NCBI GenBank assembly: GCA_013286425.1
Contig: JABDFS010000003.1
Location: forward strand, 1-64,000
Length of the DNA stretch: 64,000 nt
Direction of reading: 5' to 3'
Source: Bacteroidota bacterium
GTDB lineage: Bacteria; Bacteroidota; Bacteroidia; Chitinophagales; Chitinophagaceae
The notes beneath the pieces are model-generated. The model ran no database searches, was not told where the DNA came from, and saw nothing but the letters and a program-made list of their open reading frames with translations. A program made the translations under genes and the position numbers. The first letter of the stretch is position 1. Each line of letters begins with the position of its first letter. Shown here one piece after another: positions 1 to 9,882 of the stretch.

Positions 1-320
1 GCAAACGTTCTCTTGTACTTTTTACTGATTATTCTGTTCGTGAAATTGTAAGCTGACTGGTAAATCGCCGGGAATAATTAATCGTGCCATAAGTGTAATA
101 GATTTTGCTTGTTATTGAAAAGAGCTTGATTTACTTAAAGTGGTTTCGTTGGTTGTTTGGTTTGAATTCGGAATTGAATGAATAAAATATAAAGCAGTTT
201 TGAATTTGTAGCGGGAAGTTTTTAATGTGATACATGCTTAACCATAAAACCATCTTTTTTTACCGTAATCAACTTGTCTACATTCAATAAATACCAACCT
301 TCATTGGTTATAGTTAATGT
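1..320. other. Left-edge non-coding stretch
   Basis: No gene can be supported here. Two forward frames are open from base 1 and close within about 55 bases, so the tail of a gene lying to the left is possible but cannot be identified from so few codons. The rest is AT-rich and presumably holds the promoter of the porin gene that follows; no clear TAnnTTTG box was found. Confidence 0.4.
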
Positions 321-1595
321 ATGCTAAAGTATTTTAGGAGACCCGGTAAGGTTTCCGGTATTTCTTCTTTACTAAAACTAACGCTTTTACCAGGTGCGGT
401 GCTGGTTTGCATAATGGCAGCGGCACAATCGCAATCAGCTGATTCAATAAAAATTAAAAAGGCTACGGATCAGCCTGCGCAAAAGCCCTCCAACATGGAA
501 GTCTATGGCTTTATTCTCACCGATGTTATTTATGATTTCAAACAAATGGATCCTAAATGGTTTGATGTACCGAGGCCCAGTAAGTTACCTGCCTATAAAG
601 ATCAATTTGCTCCTGACGGGCAGGTTTATTTTTGTGGCCGGCAAACAAGATTTGGAGTGAAAAGTTATATATCAACACCATTAGGCCCATTAACTACTTT
701 GTTTGAATTTGACCTGTTTGGATCGGGTGTGGATGCAGGGCAAACAACTTTTCATCTTTGCCATGCTTATGGCGAGCTGGGGAAATTTGGAGTTGGCCAA
801 ACCTGGAGCCCGTTTGTGGATATAGATGTATTTCCGAATGATCTTGAATATTGGGGGCCCAATGGAATGGCTAACATCCGTAATCCCCAGATTCGTTATA
901 TGCCTATACAGGGTGATTCAAAATTGACGATAGCATTAGAGAAACCCGGTGGTACTGCAGATGATGGAATATATGCGGATATGATAGAGCTAAAACATGT
1001 TAAACCCCAATTTAGCTTGCCCGATCTTACTGCAGAATATCGCCGCAGCATGCCCTGGGGTTACGTAGAGCTTGCCGGTATACTGAACCAACTTAAATGG
1101 AAAGACCTTGATACTACAGGTGTTAATTATAGCGGAAAGCAAACAGGCTGGGGCCTTAACCTTAGTTCAAGAATTAAAGTGTTTACACAAGACATAATTC
1201 ACCTGCAGTTGCTTTACGGAAAAGGCATTGAGAATTATGTAAGAGATGCTCCCGCAAATATTGGAATCAAAAACACAGGCACAAATTCCATTGAAGGCGT
1301 TGCGCTGCCCATTACAGGCTTTGTAGGTTTCTTCGATCATTACTGGAATAATAAATTCAGCAGTACAATCGATAATTCAAACGGGCAGGCGCCTGACGCT
1401 TTTAAAACAGGAGAATATGCAATAACCGATCTTATTTATACTCCTGTTAAGAATGTGATCTTAGAAATAGAACTTCAATATCCCGATAGAAAAAATTTTA
1501 GCGATGGCTGGACGGCCACCGATCCAAGAATACAATTTTCATTCAGATTTAATTTTTCTAAAAAGCTTTATTATGAAACCAATACAACACAGTAA
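321..1595 (+). CDS. DcaP-family outer membrane porin
   Basis: A 424-residue outer membrane beta-barrel predicted to pass small anionic solutes across the outer membrane. The N-terminus has a hydrophobic segment ending in AAAQSQS, fitting a Sec signal peptide. The body carries DcaP-family features: a VYGFILTDVIYDF opening strand, the RQTRFGVKS region, a FEFDLFG strand and the stretch GQTWSPFVDIDVFPNDLEYW followed by GPNGM and RNPQIRY. It ends in alternating aromatic strands, as barrels do. The next gene, a carbonic anhydrase, overlaps its last 23 bases, so the two are almost certainly co-translated. Substrate is unknown; dicarboxylate or bicarbonate is inference from family and neighbour. Confidence 0.85.
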   Translation: MLKYFRRPGKVSGISSLLKLTLLPGAVLVCIMAAAQSQSADSIKIKKATDQPAQKPSNMEVYGFILTDVIYDFKQMDPKWFDVPRPSKLPAYKDQFAPDGQVYFCGRQTRFGVKSYISTPLGPLTTLFEFDLFGSGVDAGQTTFHLCHAYGELGKFGVGQTWSPFVDIDVFPNDLEYWGPNGMANIRNPQIRYMPIQGDSKLTIALEKPGGTADDGIYADMIELKHVKPQFSLPDLTAEYRRSMPWGYVELAGILNQLKWKDLDTTGVNYSGKQTGWGLNLSSRIKVFTQDIIHLQLLYGKGIENYVRDAPANIGIKNTGTNSIEGVALPITGFVGFFDHYWNNKFSSTIDNSNGQAPDAFKTGEYAITDLIYTPVKNVILEIELQYPDRKNFSDGWTATDPRIQFSFRFNFSKKLYYETNTTQ

Positions 1596-2427
1596 ATTAT
1601 TGGCAAACGGGTTTTGTTTTGCTATGCTTCTTTTGCCTGCCTGCAACAGTACAAACAATGGGCAACAGAAAACATCAGATTCAAATACTTTAGATCATTC
1701 TCATACGGATACTTCATTAAGTGATAATAAAGTGAAGGCCAAAGCGCCTGATGCAAATAATAAAACCGAACAGGGTTATGCGCTTCCCAGGAATACCGCA
1801 AACCTTGCACAGTCGCCCATTGATATTATTTCAGGCGATGCAGATACAGACGGGATGGAACAAGTTTATTTTACTTTTCATTCAGATATTAATGTTACAG
1901 AAAACCTCGGCCATACGATCGAGCTTGAATTTAAAGAAGGAAGCACCTGTATTGTGAATGGTAAAGATTATGCAAGTAAACAATTTCATTTTCATACGCC
2001 GTCTGAACACCTGGTTGACGATGTAACTTTTCCTATGGAAATGCATATAGTAAATGTTTTACAGGATTCTGCCAATAAGCCATCTTATCTTGTTGTAGCA
2101 GTGCTTTTCAAAATGGGAGCAGAAAACAAATTCCTTAAAGAACTCCTGGATAAGATTCCGGCGGAGGAAGGAGGAAAAGACACATTGCAAACCGGTGAGG
2201 TAAAGCTTGATGATCTGTTTTCCCAATTCACCAAGAATGATATTAAATCTTACTACACCTATAACGGTTCATTAACCACTCCCCCATTTACAGAAAGCGT
2301 TCATTGGGTAGTTATGAAACATATTGTAGAAGCTTCAGAAGACCAGATCATGGCTATTGAAAAAATGGAAGGCAATAATGCAAGACATGTTCAAGCGCTT
2401 AATAACAGGAAAGTTTATAATGAATAA
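1573..2427 (+). CDS. Alpha-type carbonic anhydrase lipoprotein
   Basis: Periplasmic or surface carbonic anhydrase interconverting CO2 and bicarbonate, 284 residues from the ATG at 1573. A start at 1504 is possible in the frame but places a signal peptide internally; from 1573 the protein begins with a lipoprotein signal whose lipobox Cys is near residue 24 (LLPAC). A polar, His-containing linker follows to about residue 68. The catalytic domain shows AQSPIDI, then FHFHTPSEH and MEMHIV, giving the three zinc ligands His139, His141 and His158, and the LTTPPFTE loop typical of the alpha class. It starts inside the porin gene, suggesting translational coupling. Confidence 0.92.
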   Translation: MKPIQHSKLLANGFCFAMLLLPACNSTNNGQQKTSDSNTLDHSHTDTSLSDNKVKAKAPDANNKTEQGYALPRNTANLAQSPIDIISGDADTDGMEQVYFTFHSDINVTENLGHTIELEFKEGSTCIVNGKDYASKQFHFHTPSEHLVDDVTFPMEMHIVNVLQDSANKPSYLVVAVLFKMGAENKFLKELLDKIPAEEGGKDTLQTGEVKLDDLFSQFTKNDIKSYYTYNGSLTTPPFTESVHWVVMKHIVEASEDQIMAIEKMEGNNARHVQALNNRKVYNE

Positions 2428-2431
2428 TAAA

Positions 2432-2460
2432 CGTCATTTCCGCGAAGGCGGAAATCTCAT
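2432..2460 (-). repeat. REP-like palindromic repeat, copy A
   Basis: A short palindrome (arms 2437-2443 and 2448-2454, four-base loop) just after the carbonic anhydrase stop. On the minus strand it reads ATGAGATTTCCGCCTTCGCG followed by GAAATGACG. It matches the architecture of the copy at 21811-21840 (ATGAGATT, palindromic arms, YTTC loop), which marks it as part of a dispersed family rather than only a terminator. No long T-tract follows on either strand. Confidence 0.6.
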
Positions 2461-2504
2461 AATTAAACATTGCAATGCTTCAAATAATGAGATACCGATT
2501 AGCT

Positions 2505-3350
2505 CTACAGCATTATATTATCTATCAATCTTACCTCTTCAATAAATGCAGCTGCCAATGCGATCAATTGTTTATGCTTTGTTTCGTTGGTAACAGGCAG
2601 TAAAGTTTCAGCATCACAAACTTCTATGTAATTAATTTCATCAAAACCGTTCTCAAGAATACTGTCTTTTGCTTTTTGAACAAGCTCATCAACAGAGCGA
2701 ACACTTAAATTTTGTTGTATGAAATGAAGTGCTTTGTTCAATATAGCCGCTTTTTCGCGCGCACTGTTGCTTAAACGCATGTTACGGCTGCTCATGGCAA
2801 GCCCGTTTGATTCTCTTGCAATATCAACCGCCTGCACATTGACGGTAGAATAAAATTGCTGCATCATCTTTTTAAGGATTAGATATTGCTGGTAATCTTT
2901 TCTTCCCAAGAAGAGCGTGTTTGGGTTTACGATCTCCAGCAAACGGAACACCACATTACAAACACCCTGGAAATGGCCTGGCCTGTATTTCCCTTCCTGG
3001 ATATTTTCAAGATAACCAATATCAAAATGCTGAAGCTTATTTATTCCACCAGGATAAATTTCATTTACTGAAGGCAGAAAAAGTATATTGGTGTTATTGG
3101 TTTCCAGCAAAAAAATATCATTCTCAATAGTAACAGGATATTTTTCAAAATCCTTTTTATCGTTGAATTGTGTAGGGTTTACAAAAATGCTGCATACTGT
3201 AATATTGCAGGTTTTCCGGCTTTCTTTTATTAATGAAAGGTGCCCTTCATGCAGCGCACCCATTGTTGGTACAAAGCCTATTGTAAGGCTTTTGTTTCGC
3301 AGTTTGTTAAGATAATGTTGCAGTGTTGCGGTGGTCTTAAATAGTATCAT
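2505..3350 (-). CDS. panC: Pantothenate synthetase
   Basis: Cytoplasmic enzyme joining pantoate and beta-alanine with ATP to make pantothenate, the vitamin B5 step before coenzyme A. The 281-residue length is normal for the family. Visible signatures are FVPTMGALHEGHLSLI near residue 26 (the HIGH-like nucleotide site), SIFVNPTQF, the FLGRKDYQQ loop and the SSRN motif near residue 186. It is transcribed leftward and divergently from the GT5-like gene, with about 110 bases between the starts. No panD or panB is present in the window. Confidence 0.96.
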   Translation of the reverse strand: MILFKTTATLQHYLNKLRNKSLTIGFVPTMGALHEGHLSLIKESRKTCNITVCSIFVNPTQFNDKKDFEKYPVTIENDIFLLETNNTNILFLPSVNEIYPGGINKLQHFDIGYLENIQEGKYRPGHFQGVCNVVFRLLEIVNPNTLFLGRKDYQQYLILKKMMQQFYSTVNVQAVDIARESNGLAMSSRNMRLSNSAREKAAILNKALHFIQQNLSVRSVDELVQKAKDSILENGFDEINYIEVCDAETLLPVTNETKHKQLIALAAAFIEEVRLIDNIML

Positions 3351-3406
3351 TAGAGGGATTTAACAGCGTTCAAACGCATTCACTAATTATTTACAAAGCA
3401 TTTCTT

Positions 3407-3414
3407 TACCTTTG
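3407..3414 (+). promoter_or_regulatory. Bacteroidota -7 box (TACCTTTG)
   Basis: Exact match to the Bacteroidota TAnnTTTG promoter element, followed by GCAC. It lies about 45 bases before the ATG at 3460 and overlaps a longer TTG-initiated reading of the same frame at 3412, so it argues for the downstream start. No convincing -33 TTTG was found at the expected spacing. Confidence 0.6.
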
Positions 3415-3459
3415 CACTCTTATTTTTTTTCGTGTCAAGTTTCAAAACTGGTTTTCTTA

Positions 3460-4275
3460 ATGTCAACAAAGAAAAGAATTTTATTTATAGCGACGGAAAT
3501 GTCGCCGTACCTGGAGCTTACAGAATTTGCTGAGATTGTTAATAAACTTGCTATTAAATGCAATGATAACGGATACGAAGTACGTTGCATTATGCCAAGG
3601 TTTGGTGTGATAAATGAAAGAAGGCACAGGCTACATGAAGTGGTTAGATTATCCGGTATTAATGTTTCAATTGATAACGACGATTATCCTTTACAGATAA
3701 AAGTTGCTTCGCTTCCTAATGCGAGGTTACAGATCTATTTCCTGGATAATGAAGATTTTTTCAGGCGCAAATATATTTTTCATGATGAGCATGAGCATTG
3801 GTATGATGACAATGATTTGCGCACGATCTTCTTTTGCAAAGGCGCATTAGAAACTGTAAAAAAATTCGGATGGCCGCCAGATATTATTCATTGCAGTGGC
3901 TGGATGACGGGATTAATTCCGATGTACCTGAAAACAGTGTATAAACGGGAGCCTGTTTTTTTACACAGCAAGGTCATCTTCACTATTGGTCAGAATACAT
4001 TTAAAGAAAAGCTTGGTAAATCATTCCTTGAAAGAGCTTCTATTCATGCCAACATAAAGGATAAAGAGCTTGAATTTTACAAAGACGCTAATAACACAGC
4101 GATGTTCAGAGGCGGTGCACATTATGCAGATACCATAACTTTTGGTGCTGATAAAATTGATAAAAAACTTGTTGAAGAATTTGCTAAATCAAGAGGCAAA
4201 AAGATACTTCCATATAACAAGGAAAGTGATTTAACAGACTATTTAGAATTGTATAACGAGCTTGCGTCGAAGTAA
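3460..4275 (+). CDS. Glycogen synthase-like protein, N-terminal GT5 fold only
   Basis: A 271-residue protein resembling only the first Rossmann domain of GT5 glycogen/starch synthases: KRILFIATEMSPYLEL at the start, then CIMPRFG, a WPPDIIHCSGWMTGLIP segment and VFTIGQN-type strand. Real glycogen synthases are around 475 residues; the C-terminal ADP-glucose-binding half is absent, and the KTGGL motif that should follow the first strand reads LELTEF here. It is therefore unlikely to make glycogen by itself. ATG 3460 is preferred because a promoter box sits over the upstream TTG. The DUF4270 gene starts 7 bases after its stop, so an operon is likely. A role as a regulator or a binding protein is possible but unproven. 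Confidence 0.75.
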   Translation: MSTKKRILFIATEMSPYLELTEFAEIVNKLAIKCNDNGYEVRCIMPRFGVINERRHRLHEVVRLSGINVSIDNDDYPLQIKVASLPNARLQIYFLDNEDFFRRKYIFHDEHEHWYDDNDLRTIFFCKGALETVKKFGWPPDIIHCSGWMTGLIPMYLKTVYKREPVFLHSKVIFTIGQNTFKEKLGKSFLERASIHANIKDKELEFYKDANNTAMFRGGAHYADTITFGADKIDKKLVEEFAKSRGKKILPYNKESDLTDYLELYNELASK

Positions 4276-4282
4276 AAATTTC

Positions 4283-5692
4283 ATGAATTCATCTCTCTCC
4301 CGCTTTACTTTTTTTTTGTTTTTTGTGTCGATTTTTTCCTGTACAAAAATAGCAACTACTAATATTGGTACCGGGCTTATTCCACCTGCTGATGGTGTTA
4401 TTACGAAAGATACTATCCTGGAAATAAAAACAAAAAATGCCGGGTATGACAGCACTTCTGTTGGCATATCAGATAATCATATTTTGGGTTATGTGAATGA
4501 TGTGGTTTTTGGTACTACAACTGCTTCACTTAACTTCCAGGTTGCACCGCTGATTTCAGGCTTTTCATGGGGTATTGATAAATCGGAGGTTGTATTGGAT
4601 TCTGTTGTGCTATGCCTTGCTTACAAAGGTGTGTGGGGCGATTCAACACAGCCGCTTAAAGTGCACGTGTATACGATGGATCCCGAAGTTGTATTTAAGA
4701 ATGATTCATCATACAACAATACCCGCACATTTGAAAAAGGACAGGAAATAAGTGAATTCAGTTCCGGAACAACCATCTACCCTACAATACTGGACGGTGT
4801 TGATACAACTGAGGGATATTATAAAGAGGTTACAACAAGCCAGATAAGAATAAGATTAAGTAACTCTTTCGGACAGCAGGTTATTAACCTGGATTCAGCC
4901 AATGCCTTTATAAATGATTCTACTTTTTATAATTACCTGCGTGGCCTGATTGTAGAACCTGACGCTACAGGACATTCATTATTACAGGTAAACCTGACTG
5001 ATACAACCACGCATCTTTCTTTTTATTATCACTCAAGAGACCTTACAGACACTTTAACCAGAAGGTTTGAAGCGAATGATCTTACTTCGGCAAACTGCAA
5101 TACCATACTTAGAAATTACCAGGGAACACAGATACCATCATACATTGCCGGAACAGGCACAAACGATGATGAAGTGTTTATGCAAACAAGTCCGGGTACT
5201 TATACCAACATTGATGTTTCATCTATCATGGGGTTGCCTAACTTAATTATTCATCGCGCAGAAATATTAATGTACCAGATACCGGATGGTGATAGTTATT
5301 TAACACCACCAAATCTTTTCCTGGCAGCATATAAGCCTGACTCTGTGTATTCTTTTGCAGTGCCTAATGACATAACTTTCTATGGCACCAGTATAAGTAA
5401 CCTTACACAATTTGGTGTTTATCCAAGATTAAACAGCAGTACCGGCACTTATTATTACAGCTTCGATATTTCACGCTATGTGCAGGGAATTATAACAAGA
5501 AGCGACACCTTGTTTAATTTGAGGCTTACAGCACCTTACAATCAATACATCTACACAGATCAAACATATACTTATGCCGTACCTATTGCAGCACCATCGC
5601 TGAATACAGTAGGCATAGGAAGAGTACGTTTAGGTGGCGGTAATAATTCACAGTATAAAATGAAATTACACATCGTGTATTCATTGCCATAA
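4283..5692 (+). CDS. DUF4270 lipoprotein
   Basis: A 469-residue lipoprotein from ATG 4283; the frame also opens at TTG 4262 but only the ATG gives a clean signal (hydrophobic stretch, then SIFSC, lipobox Cys near residue 20). The remainder is rich in beta-type sequence with repeated DSVVL, LRGLIV and FDISRYVQGI motifs characteristic of the Bacteroidota DUF4270 family, whose function is unknown to me. It follows the GT5-like gene by 7 bases; I recall this pairing, near panC, in other Bacteroidota genomes, which suggests a shared cell-envelope role, but that memory is unverified here. Confidence 0.8.
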   Translation: MNSSLSRFTFFLFFVSIFSCTKIATTNIGTGLIPPADGVITKDTILEIKTKNAGYDSTSVGISDNHILGYVNDVVFGTTTASLNFQVAPLISGFSWGIDKSEVVLDSVVLCLAYKGVWGDSTQPLKVHVYTMDPEVVFKNDSSYNNTRTFEKGQEISEFSSGTTIYPTILDGVDTTEGYYKEVTTSQIRIRLSNSFGQQVINLDSANAFINDSTFYNYLRGLIVEPDATGHSLLQVNLTDTTTHLSFYYHSRDLTDTLTRRFEANDLTSANCNTILRNYQGTQIPSYIAGTGTNDDEVFMQTSPGTYTNIDVSSIMGLPNLIIHRAEILMYQIPDGDSYLTPPNLFLAAYKPDSVYSFAVPNDITFYGTSISNLTQFGVYPRLNSSTGTYYYSFDISRYVQGIITRSDTLFNLRLTAPYNQYIYTDQTYTYAVPIAAPSLNTVGIGRVRLGGGNNSQYKMKLHIVYSLP

Positions 5693-5715
5693 TTTTATTC
5701 TGAACAGTATATTTG
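5684..5715 (+). promoter_or_regulatory. metK promoter, -33 TTG and -7 TATATTTG
   Basis: TTG at 5684-5686 and TATATTTG at 5708-5715 are spaced 21 bases apart, matching the Bacteroidota sigma-A arrangement. The predicted transcript start near 5720 leaves a leader of about 15 bases before the metK ATG at 5735. That leaves no room for a SAM riboswitch. Confidence 0.65.
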
Positions 5716-5734
5716 CACTCCCAATAAAAAAATT

Positions 5735-6988
5735 ATGCCTTATTTATTTACTTCTGAAAGCGTGTCTGAAGGACATCCTGATAAAATTGCAGACCAGATA
5801 TCTGACGCATTGATAGATAATTTTCTTGCTTTTGATGAAGACAGCAAAGTTGCCTGTGAAACGCTTGTAACAACTGGACAGGTTGTATTAGCCGGCGAGG
5901 TTAGATCGAAAGCATATCTTGATGTGCAGGAAATTGCACGCGGCGTTATCCGCAAGATTGGCTATACAAAAAGCGAGTATATGTTTGAAGCGCATTCATG
6001 TGGTGTGCTTTCAGCCATTCATGAACAATCAGCAGACATTAACCAGGGCGTTGACAGGGCAAGTAAAGAAGAGCAAGGCGCAGGCGACCAGGGAATGATG
6101 TTTGGTTATGCGATAAATGAAACCGAAGAGTTTATGCCTTTGGCATTAAATATCGCACACAAAATATTGATCGAATTGGCTGTACTTCGCCGCGAGAATA
6201 ATGAAATAAAATATTTAAGGCCTGATGCAAAGAGCCAGGTTACACTTGAATACAGCGACAACAATAAACCTTTGCGTATTGATGCAATTGTTGTATCAAC
6301 ACAGCATGATGATTTTGATACAGAAGAAGTCATGCTTAAAAAGATCAAAGAAGATGTTTTAAATATTCTTATTCCAAGATTAAAGGCAAAAAATCCAACA
6401 TTCGCACATTTGTTTTCAGGCGATATAAAGTATCATATCAATCCAACAGGCAAGTTTGTTATCGGTGGCCCGCACGGCGACACCGGTTTAACAGGCAGGA
6501 AAATTATTGTTGATACTTATGGCGGAAAAGGTGCACATGGTGGTGGTGCTTTCAGTGGAAAAGATCCAAGCAAGGTTGACCGTTCTGCAGCGTATGCGAC
6601 AAGGCATATCGCAAAAAATTTAGTAGCTGCAGGTATTTGCGATGAAGCATTGGTACAAGTATCTTATGCAATTGGCGTTGCAAGACCAACAAGTATTAAT
6701 GTAAAAACATTCGGTACTTCAAAAGTTGACCTGAGTGATGGTGAGATAAGCAAAAAGATTGAGAACATATTTGATCTTCGTCCTTACTTTATTGAACAAC
6801 GTTTAAAGCTGCGTAATCCTATTTACAGCGAAACTGCAGCGTATGGACATATGGGCCGCAAGAATGAAACAATTGAAAAAACATTTTCTTCCCCAGAAGG
6901 CAGAAAGGTTACAAAAACAGTTGAATTATTTACATGGGAAAAGCTTGATTACGTTGATAAAATAAAAGAAGCATTTGATATCGCTTAG
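5735..6988 (+). CDS. metK: S-adenosylmethionine synthetase
   Basis: Cytoplasmic methionine adenosyltransferase making S-adenosylmethionine from methionine and ATP, 417 residues. Signature motifs are SVSEGHPDK near residue 8, [12 protein letters not shown] near residue 127 and the glycine-rich [16 protein letters not shown] loop near residue 275, with a strand [16 protein letters not shown] before it. All catalytic regions appear intact. It has its own promoter immediately upstream and a strong hairpin terminator shared with the convergent clpB. Confidence 0.97.
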   Translation: MPYLFTSESVSEGHPDKIADQISDALIDNFLAFDEDSKVACETLVTTGQVVLAGEVRSKAYLDVQEIARGVIRKIGYTKSEYMFEAHSCGVLSAIHEQSADINQGVDRASKEEQGAGDQGMMFGYAINETEEFMPLALNIAHKILIELAVLRRENNEIKYLRPDAKSQVTLEYSDNNKPLRIDAIVVSTQHDDFDTEEVMLKKIKEDVLNILIPRLKAKNPTFAHLFSGDIKYHINPTGKFVIGGPHGDTGLTGRKIIVDTYGGKGAHGGGAFSGKDPSKVDRSAAYATRHIAKNLVAAGICDEALVQVSYAIGVARPTSINVKTFGTSKVDLSDGEISKKIENIFDLRPYFIEQRLKLRNPIYSETAAYGHMGRKNETIEKTFSSPEGRKVTKTVELFTWEKLDYVDKIKEAFDIA

Positions 6989-7014
6989 AACGAAAAGCAA
7001 ATACTTAGTTATAA

Positions 7015-7045
7015 AAAAAGTCCCGTCAAAAAAACGGGACTTTTT
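7015..7045. terminator. Bidirectional terminator between metK and clpB
   Basis: A 12-bp perfect stem, left arm 7015-7026 and right arm 7034-7045, with a seven-base A-rich loop. The stem starts in an A-run and ends in a T-run, so it gives a U-tract on either strand, suiting the tail-to-tail metK and clpB genes. Confidence 0.9.
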
Positions 7046-7061
7046 ATTTAGTAATATTTCT

Positions 7062-9680
7062 TTACTTAACGTGCTCAGCAACTTCATTTCTGAATACAAC
7101 CACACCATCAAAAACATCAATCAACACAGGGTTAGTTTTATCAATATCACCGGCAAGTATTTTCTTACTTAACTGGTTTACTATTTCTTTTTGAATTAAA
7201 CGTTTTAAAGGCCTTGCGCCAAACTGCGGATCAAATCCTGTTTCAGATAAATAATCAATTAGATAATCAGTGAATTCCAGTTCGATATGATTCTGGCGAA
7301 GCAATTTTTGCAATGCATTTAATTGTATGCGGACAATGTTCTTTATTTCTTTTTTCAACAATGGCTGGAACATAATTATCTCATCAACCCTGTTTAAAAA
7401 TTCAGGACGAATTGTTTGACGCAACAAATTCATCACCTCTACTTTCGCACGTTCTGAAACTTCTTCAACATTATTTTCATTTACATCTTCAAAAGCTTCC
7501 TGAATAAGATTGCTTCCGATGTTACTCGTCATGATGATAATTGTATTTTTGAAATTCACCACGCGACCTTTATTATCAGTTAATCTTCCATCATCTAAAA
7601 CCTGCAATAAAACATTCCAAACATCAGGGTTTGCTTTTTCAATTTCATCCAGCAACACAACACTGTAAGGTTTGCGGCGAACGGCTTCTGTTAATTGCCC
7701 GCCTTCATCATAACCAACATAACCCGGAGGTGCACCAACCAAACGGGACACAGTATGCTTTTCCTGGTATTCACTCATGTCAATACGCGTCATCATACTT
7801 TCATCATCAAACAGATATTCTGCAAGCGCTTTTGCCAACTCTGTCTTACCAACACCGGTTGTACCTAAAAAAATGAATGAACCGATAGGTTTTTTAGGAT
7901 CCTGCAAACCTGCACGACTTCTGCGCACTGCATCAGCAACTGCAGTAATTGCTTCTTCCTGGCCAACCACTCTTTCATGTAAATGTTCTTCCAGGTGTAA
8001 TAATTTTTCACGTTCGCTTTGCATCATCCTTGTTACAGGAATGCCGGTTGCTTTTGCAACATTCTCTGCAATATCTTCTGCATCTACTTCTTCTTTCATT
8101 AACCTGCGGCCATGCTTGCTGAACTCATTCAACTGCTTTGTATAATCATTAATAATTTGCTCCTGGTCTTTTATTTTACCATAACGTATTTCAGCAACTC
8201 TTCCATAATCACCATTACGCTCTGCCTGTTCTGCTTCTAATTTTAATTGTTCGATAGAAGCTTTTGCATTCTGAATTTTTTCAACAAGCTCTTTCTCCTG
8301 TGACCATTTTGCTTTCAACGTATCACGCTCAACACTTAAGTTGCTTATTTCAATATTGAGTGACCTTAATTTCTCTTCATCATTTTCACGCTTGATGGCT
8401 TCACGTTCAATTTCCAATTGACGAATCTGCCTTTCAAGATTATCCAACTCTTCAGGCATTGAATTCATTTCAAGTCGAAGTTTTGCAGCGCTTTCATCAA
8501 TCAGATCAATTGCTTTATCAGGCAAAAATCTATCAGTGATATACCTGCTTGACAATTCAACTGCGGCAACAACAGCTTCATCTTTTATACGCACATGATG
8601 ATGCGTTTCATAACGGTCTTTCAATCCGCGCAAAATAGAAATGGCATCCTCAACACCTGGTTCATCAATCATCACTTTTTGAAAACGGCGTTCCAGTGCT
8701 TTATCTTTTTCAAAGAATTTCTGATATTCATTCAATGTAGTTGCACCTACTGCTCTCAGCTCGCCACGTGCCAATGCAGGCTTTAAAATATTCGCTGCAT
8801 CCATTGCGCCTTCGCCCCCACCGGCACCAACCAACGTGTGAATTTCATCTATAAAAAGAATGATCTCGCCATCACTGTTGCCCACTTCTTTTACAACACT
8901 TTTCAATCTTTCTTCAAACTCACCTTTATATTTCGCTCCCGCAATAAGCTGGCCCATATCCAAAGCATAAATAATTTTTGACTTAAGGTTTTCAGGCACA
9001 TCACCATTTACAATGCGATGCGCAATGCCTTCTGCGATGGCAGTTTTACCAACGCCAGGTTCACCAACAAGAATGGGGTTATTTTTAGTTCTTCGCGAAA
9101 GAATGTGTAAGGTTCTTCTTATCTCCTCATCACGGCCAATAACAGGATCAAGTTTACCCTGCCTTGCCATTTCGTTTAAGTTCTTTGCATATTTATTCAA
9201 TGCATTAAACTCCTGTGTTTGCGTTTGAGAATTTACAGTTTCACCTTTACGCAGATCTTTTACAGCAGTAACCAATCCTTTTTCAGTAAGGCCTGCATTC
9301 TTTAATATTTTAGCTGATGCATCATTGCCTTGTAAAATTGCAAGCAACAAATGTTCAGGCGTAATAAACTCATCATTGAATTGTTTTAATACAGCACCGG
9401 CACGCAACACAACATTATTTGCATCGCGGCTTACAGATTGCGCTGCTTCACCCCCGTTTTGTTTAGGAAGTTTATTCAATGCTTCATCCAACTTACTTTC
9501 AAGTAAATTGATGGTAACATTATTTTTCTTCAACAGGTATTCAACAGGAGAATCTTCCTGCTCCAACAAAGCCTTTAAAATATGCTCTGTTTCAATATTT
9601 GGATTTGCATTATTAAAAGCAAGCTGCTGCGCCTGTTGAAACGCTTCTGCTGCTTTAATAGTAAAGTTTCCTAAGTTCAT
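7062..9680 (-). CDS. clpB: Chaperone ClpB, disaggregase ATPase
   Basis: Cytoplasmic Hsp100 disaggregase that works with DnaK to pull proteins from aggregates. At 872 residues it is full length. Order: N-terminal Clp repeat domain (about 1-150), first AAA module with GEPGVGKTA near residue 206, a coiled-coil middle domain rich in ERE/KLR repeats (about 405-530) that separates ClpB from ClpC/ClpA, and a second AAA module with GTTGVGKTE near residue 608 and the [11 protein letters not shown] sensor region. There is no clear TAnnTTTG box upstream; a heat-shock style promoter cannot be judged. Confidence 0.97.
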   Translation of the reverse strand: MNLGNFTIKAAEAFQQAQQLAFNNANPNIETEHILKALLEQEDSPVEYLLKKNNVTINLLESKLDEALNKLPKQNGGEAAQSVSRDANNVVLRAGAVLKQFNDEFITPEHLLLAILQGNDASAKILKNAGLTEKGLVTAVKDLRKGETVNSQTQTQEFNALNKYAKNLNEMARQGKLDPVIGRDEEIRRTLHILSRRTKNNPILVGEPGVGKTAIAEGIAHRIVNGDVPENLKSKIIYALDMGQLIAGAKYKGEFEERLKSVVKEVGNSDGEIILFIDEIHTLVGAGGGEGAMDAANILKPALARGELRAVGATTLNEYQKFFEKDKALERRFQKVMIDEPGVEDAISILRGLKDRYETHHHVRIKDEAVVAAVELSSRYITDRFLPDKAIDLIDESAAKLRLEMNSMPEELDNLERQIRQLEIEREAIKRENDEEKLRSLNIEISNLSVERDTLKAKWSQEKELVEKIQNAKASIEQLKLEAEQAERNGDYGRVAEIRYGKIKDQEQIINDYTKQLNEFSKHGRRLMKEEVDAEDIAENVAKATGIPVTRMMQSEREKLLHLEEHLHERVVGQEEAITAVADAVRRSRAGLQDPKKPIGSFIFLGTTGVGKTELAKALAEYLFDDESMMTRIDMSEYQEKHTVSRLVGAPPGYVGYDEGGQLTEAVRRKPYSVVLLDEIEKANPDVWNVLLQVLDDGRLTDNKGRVVNFKNTIIIMTSNIGSNLIQEAFEDVNENNVEEVSERAKVEVMNLLRQTIRPEFLNRVDEIIMFQPLLKKEIKNIVRIQLNALQKLLRQNHIELEFTDYLIDYLSETGFDPQFGARPLKRLIQKEIVNQLSKKILAGDIDKTNPVLIDVFDGVVVFRNEVAEHVK

Positions 9681-9848
9681 ATATAATCGTTTACTGTAAT
9701 TGGTTTAATTCAATTCAGCCATATACATTATCAAAAATCATTCATAAAGGTAGTTATGTGCTTAAAATGAAACTATGTCACTTGAAACCATCATTTTATG
9801 AAATTATTTCAGCTTTAATTAAATTTTACTGCAAAGATTTCCTATCGC

Positions 9849-9856
9849 TACATTTG
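9849..9856 (+). promoter_or_regulatory. Bacteroidota -7 box (TACATTTG)
   Basis: Exact TAnnTTTG match 27 bases before the ATG at 9883. It overlaps a GTG at 9856 that would otherwise extend the reading frame, so it supports the ATG as the true start. Confidence 0.55.
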
Positions 9857-9882
9857 TGCAAACGAAAAAGGATTATTACTGC

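Noticed and set aside
3412-4275. Start of the GT5-like protein at TTG 3412
   Set aside because: An exact promoter box lies over this codon and the extra residues are unlike the family.
3460-4275. Calling this gene glycogen synthase (glgA)
   Set aside because: It has only the first domain and lacks the KTGGL motif.
7777-8145. Reverse-frame reading of 122 codons inside clpB
   Set aside because: Antisense shadow of the highly conserved second AAA module, with no promoter or family resemblance.
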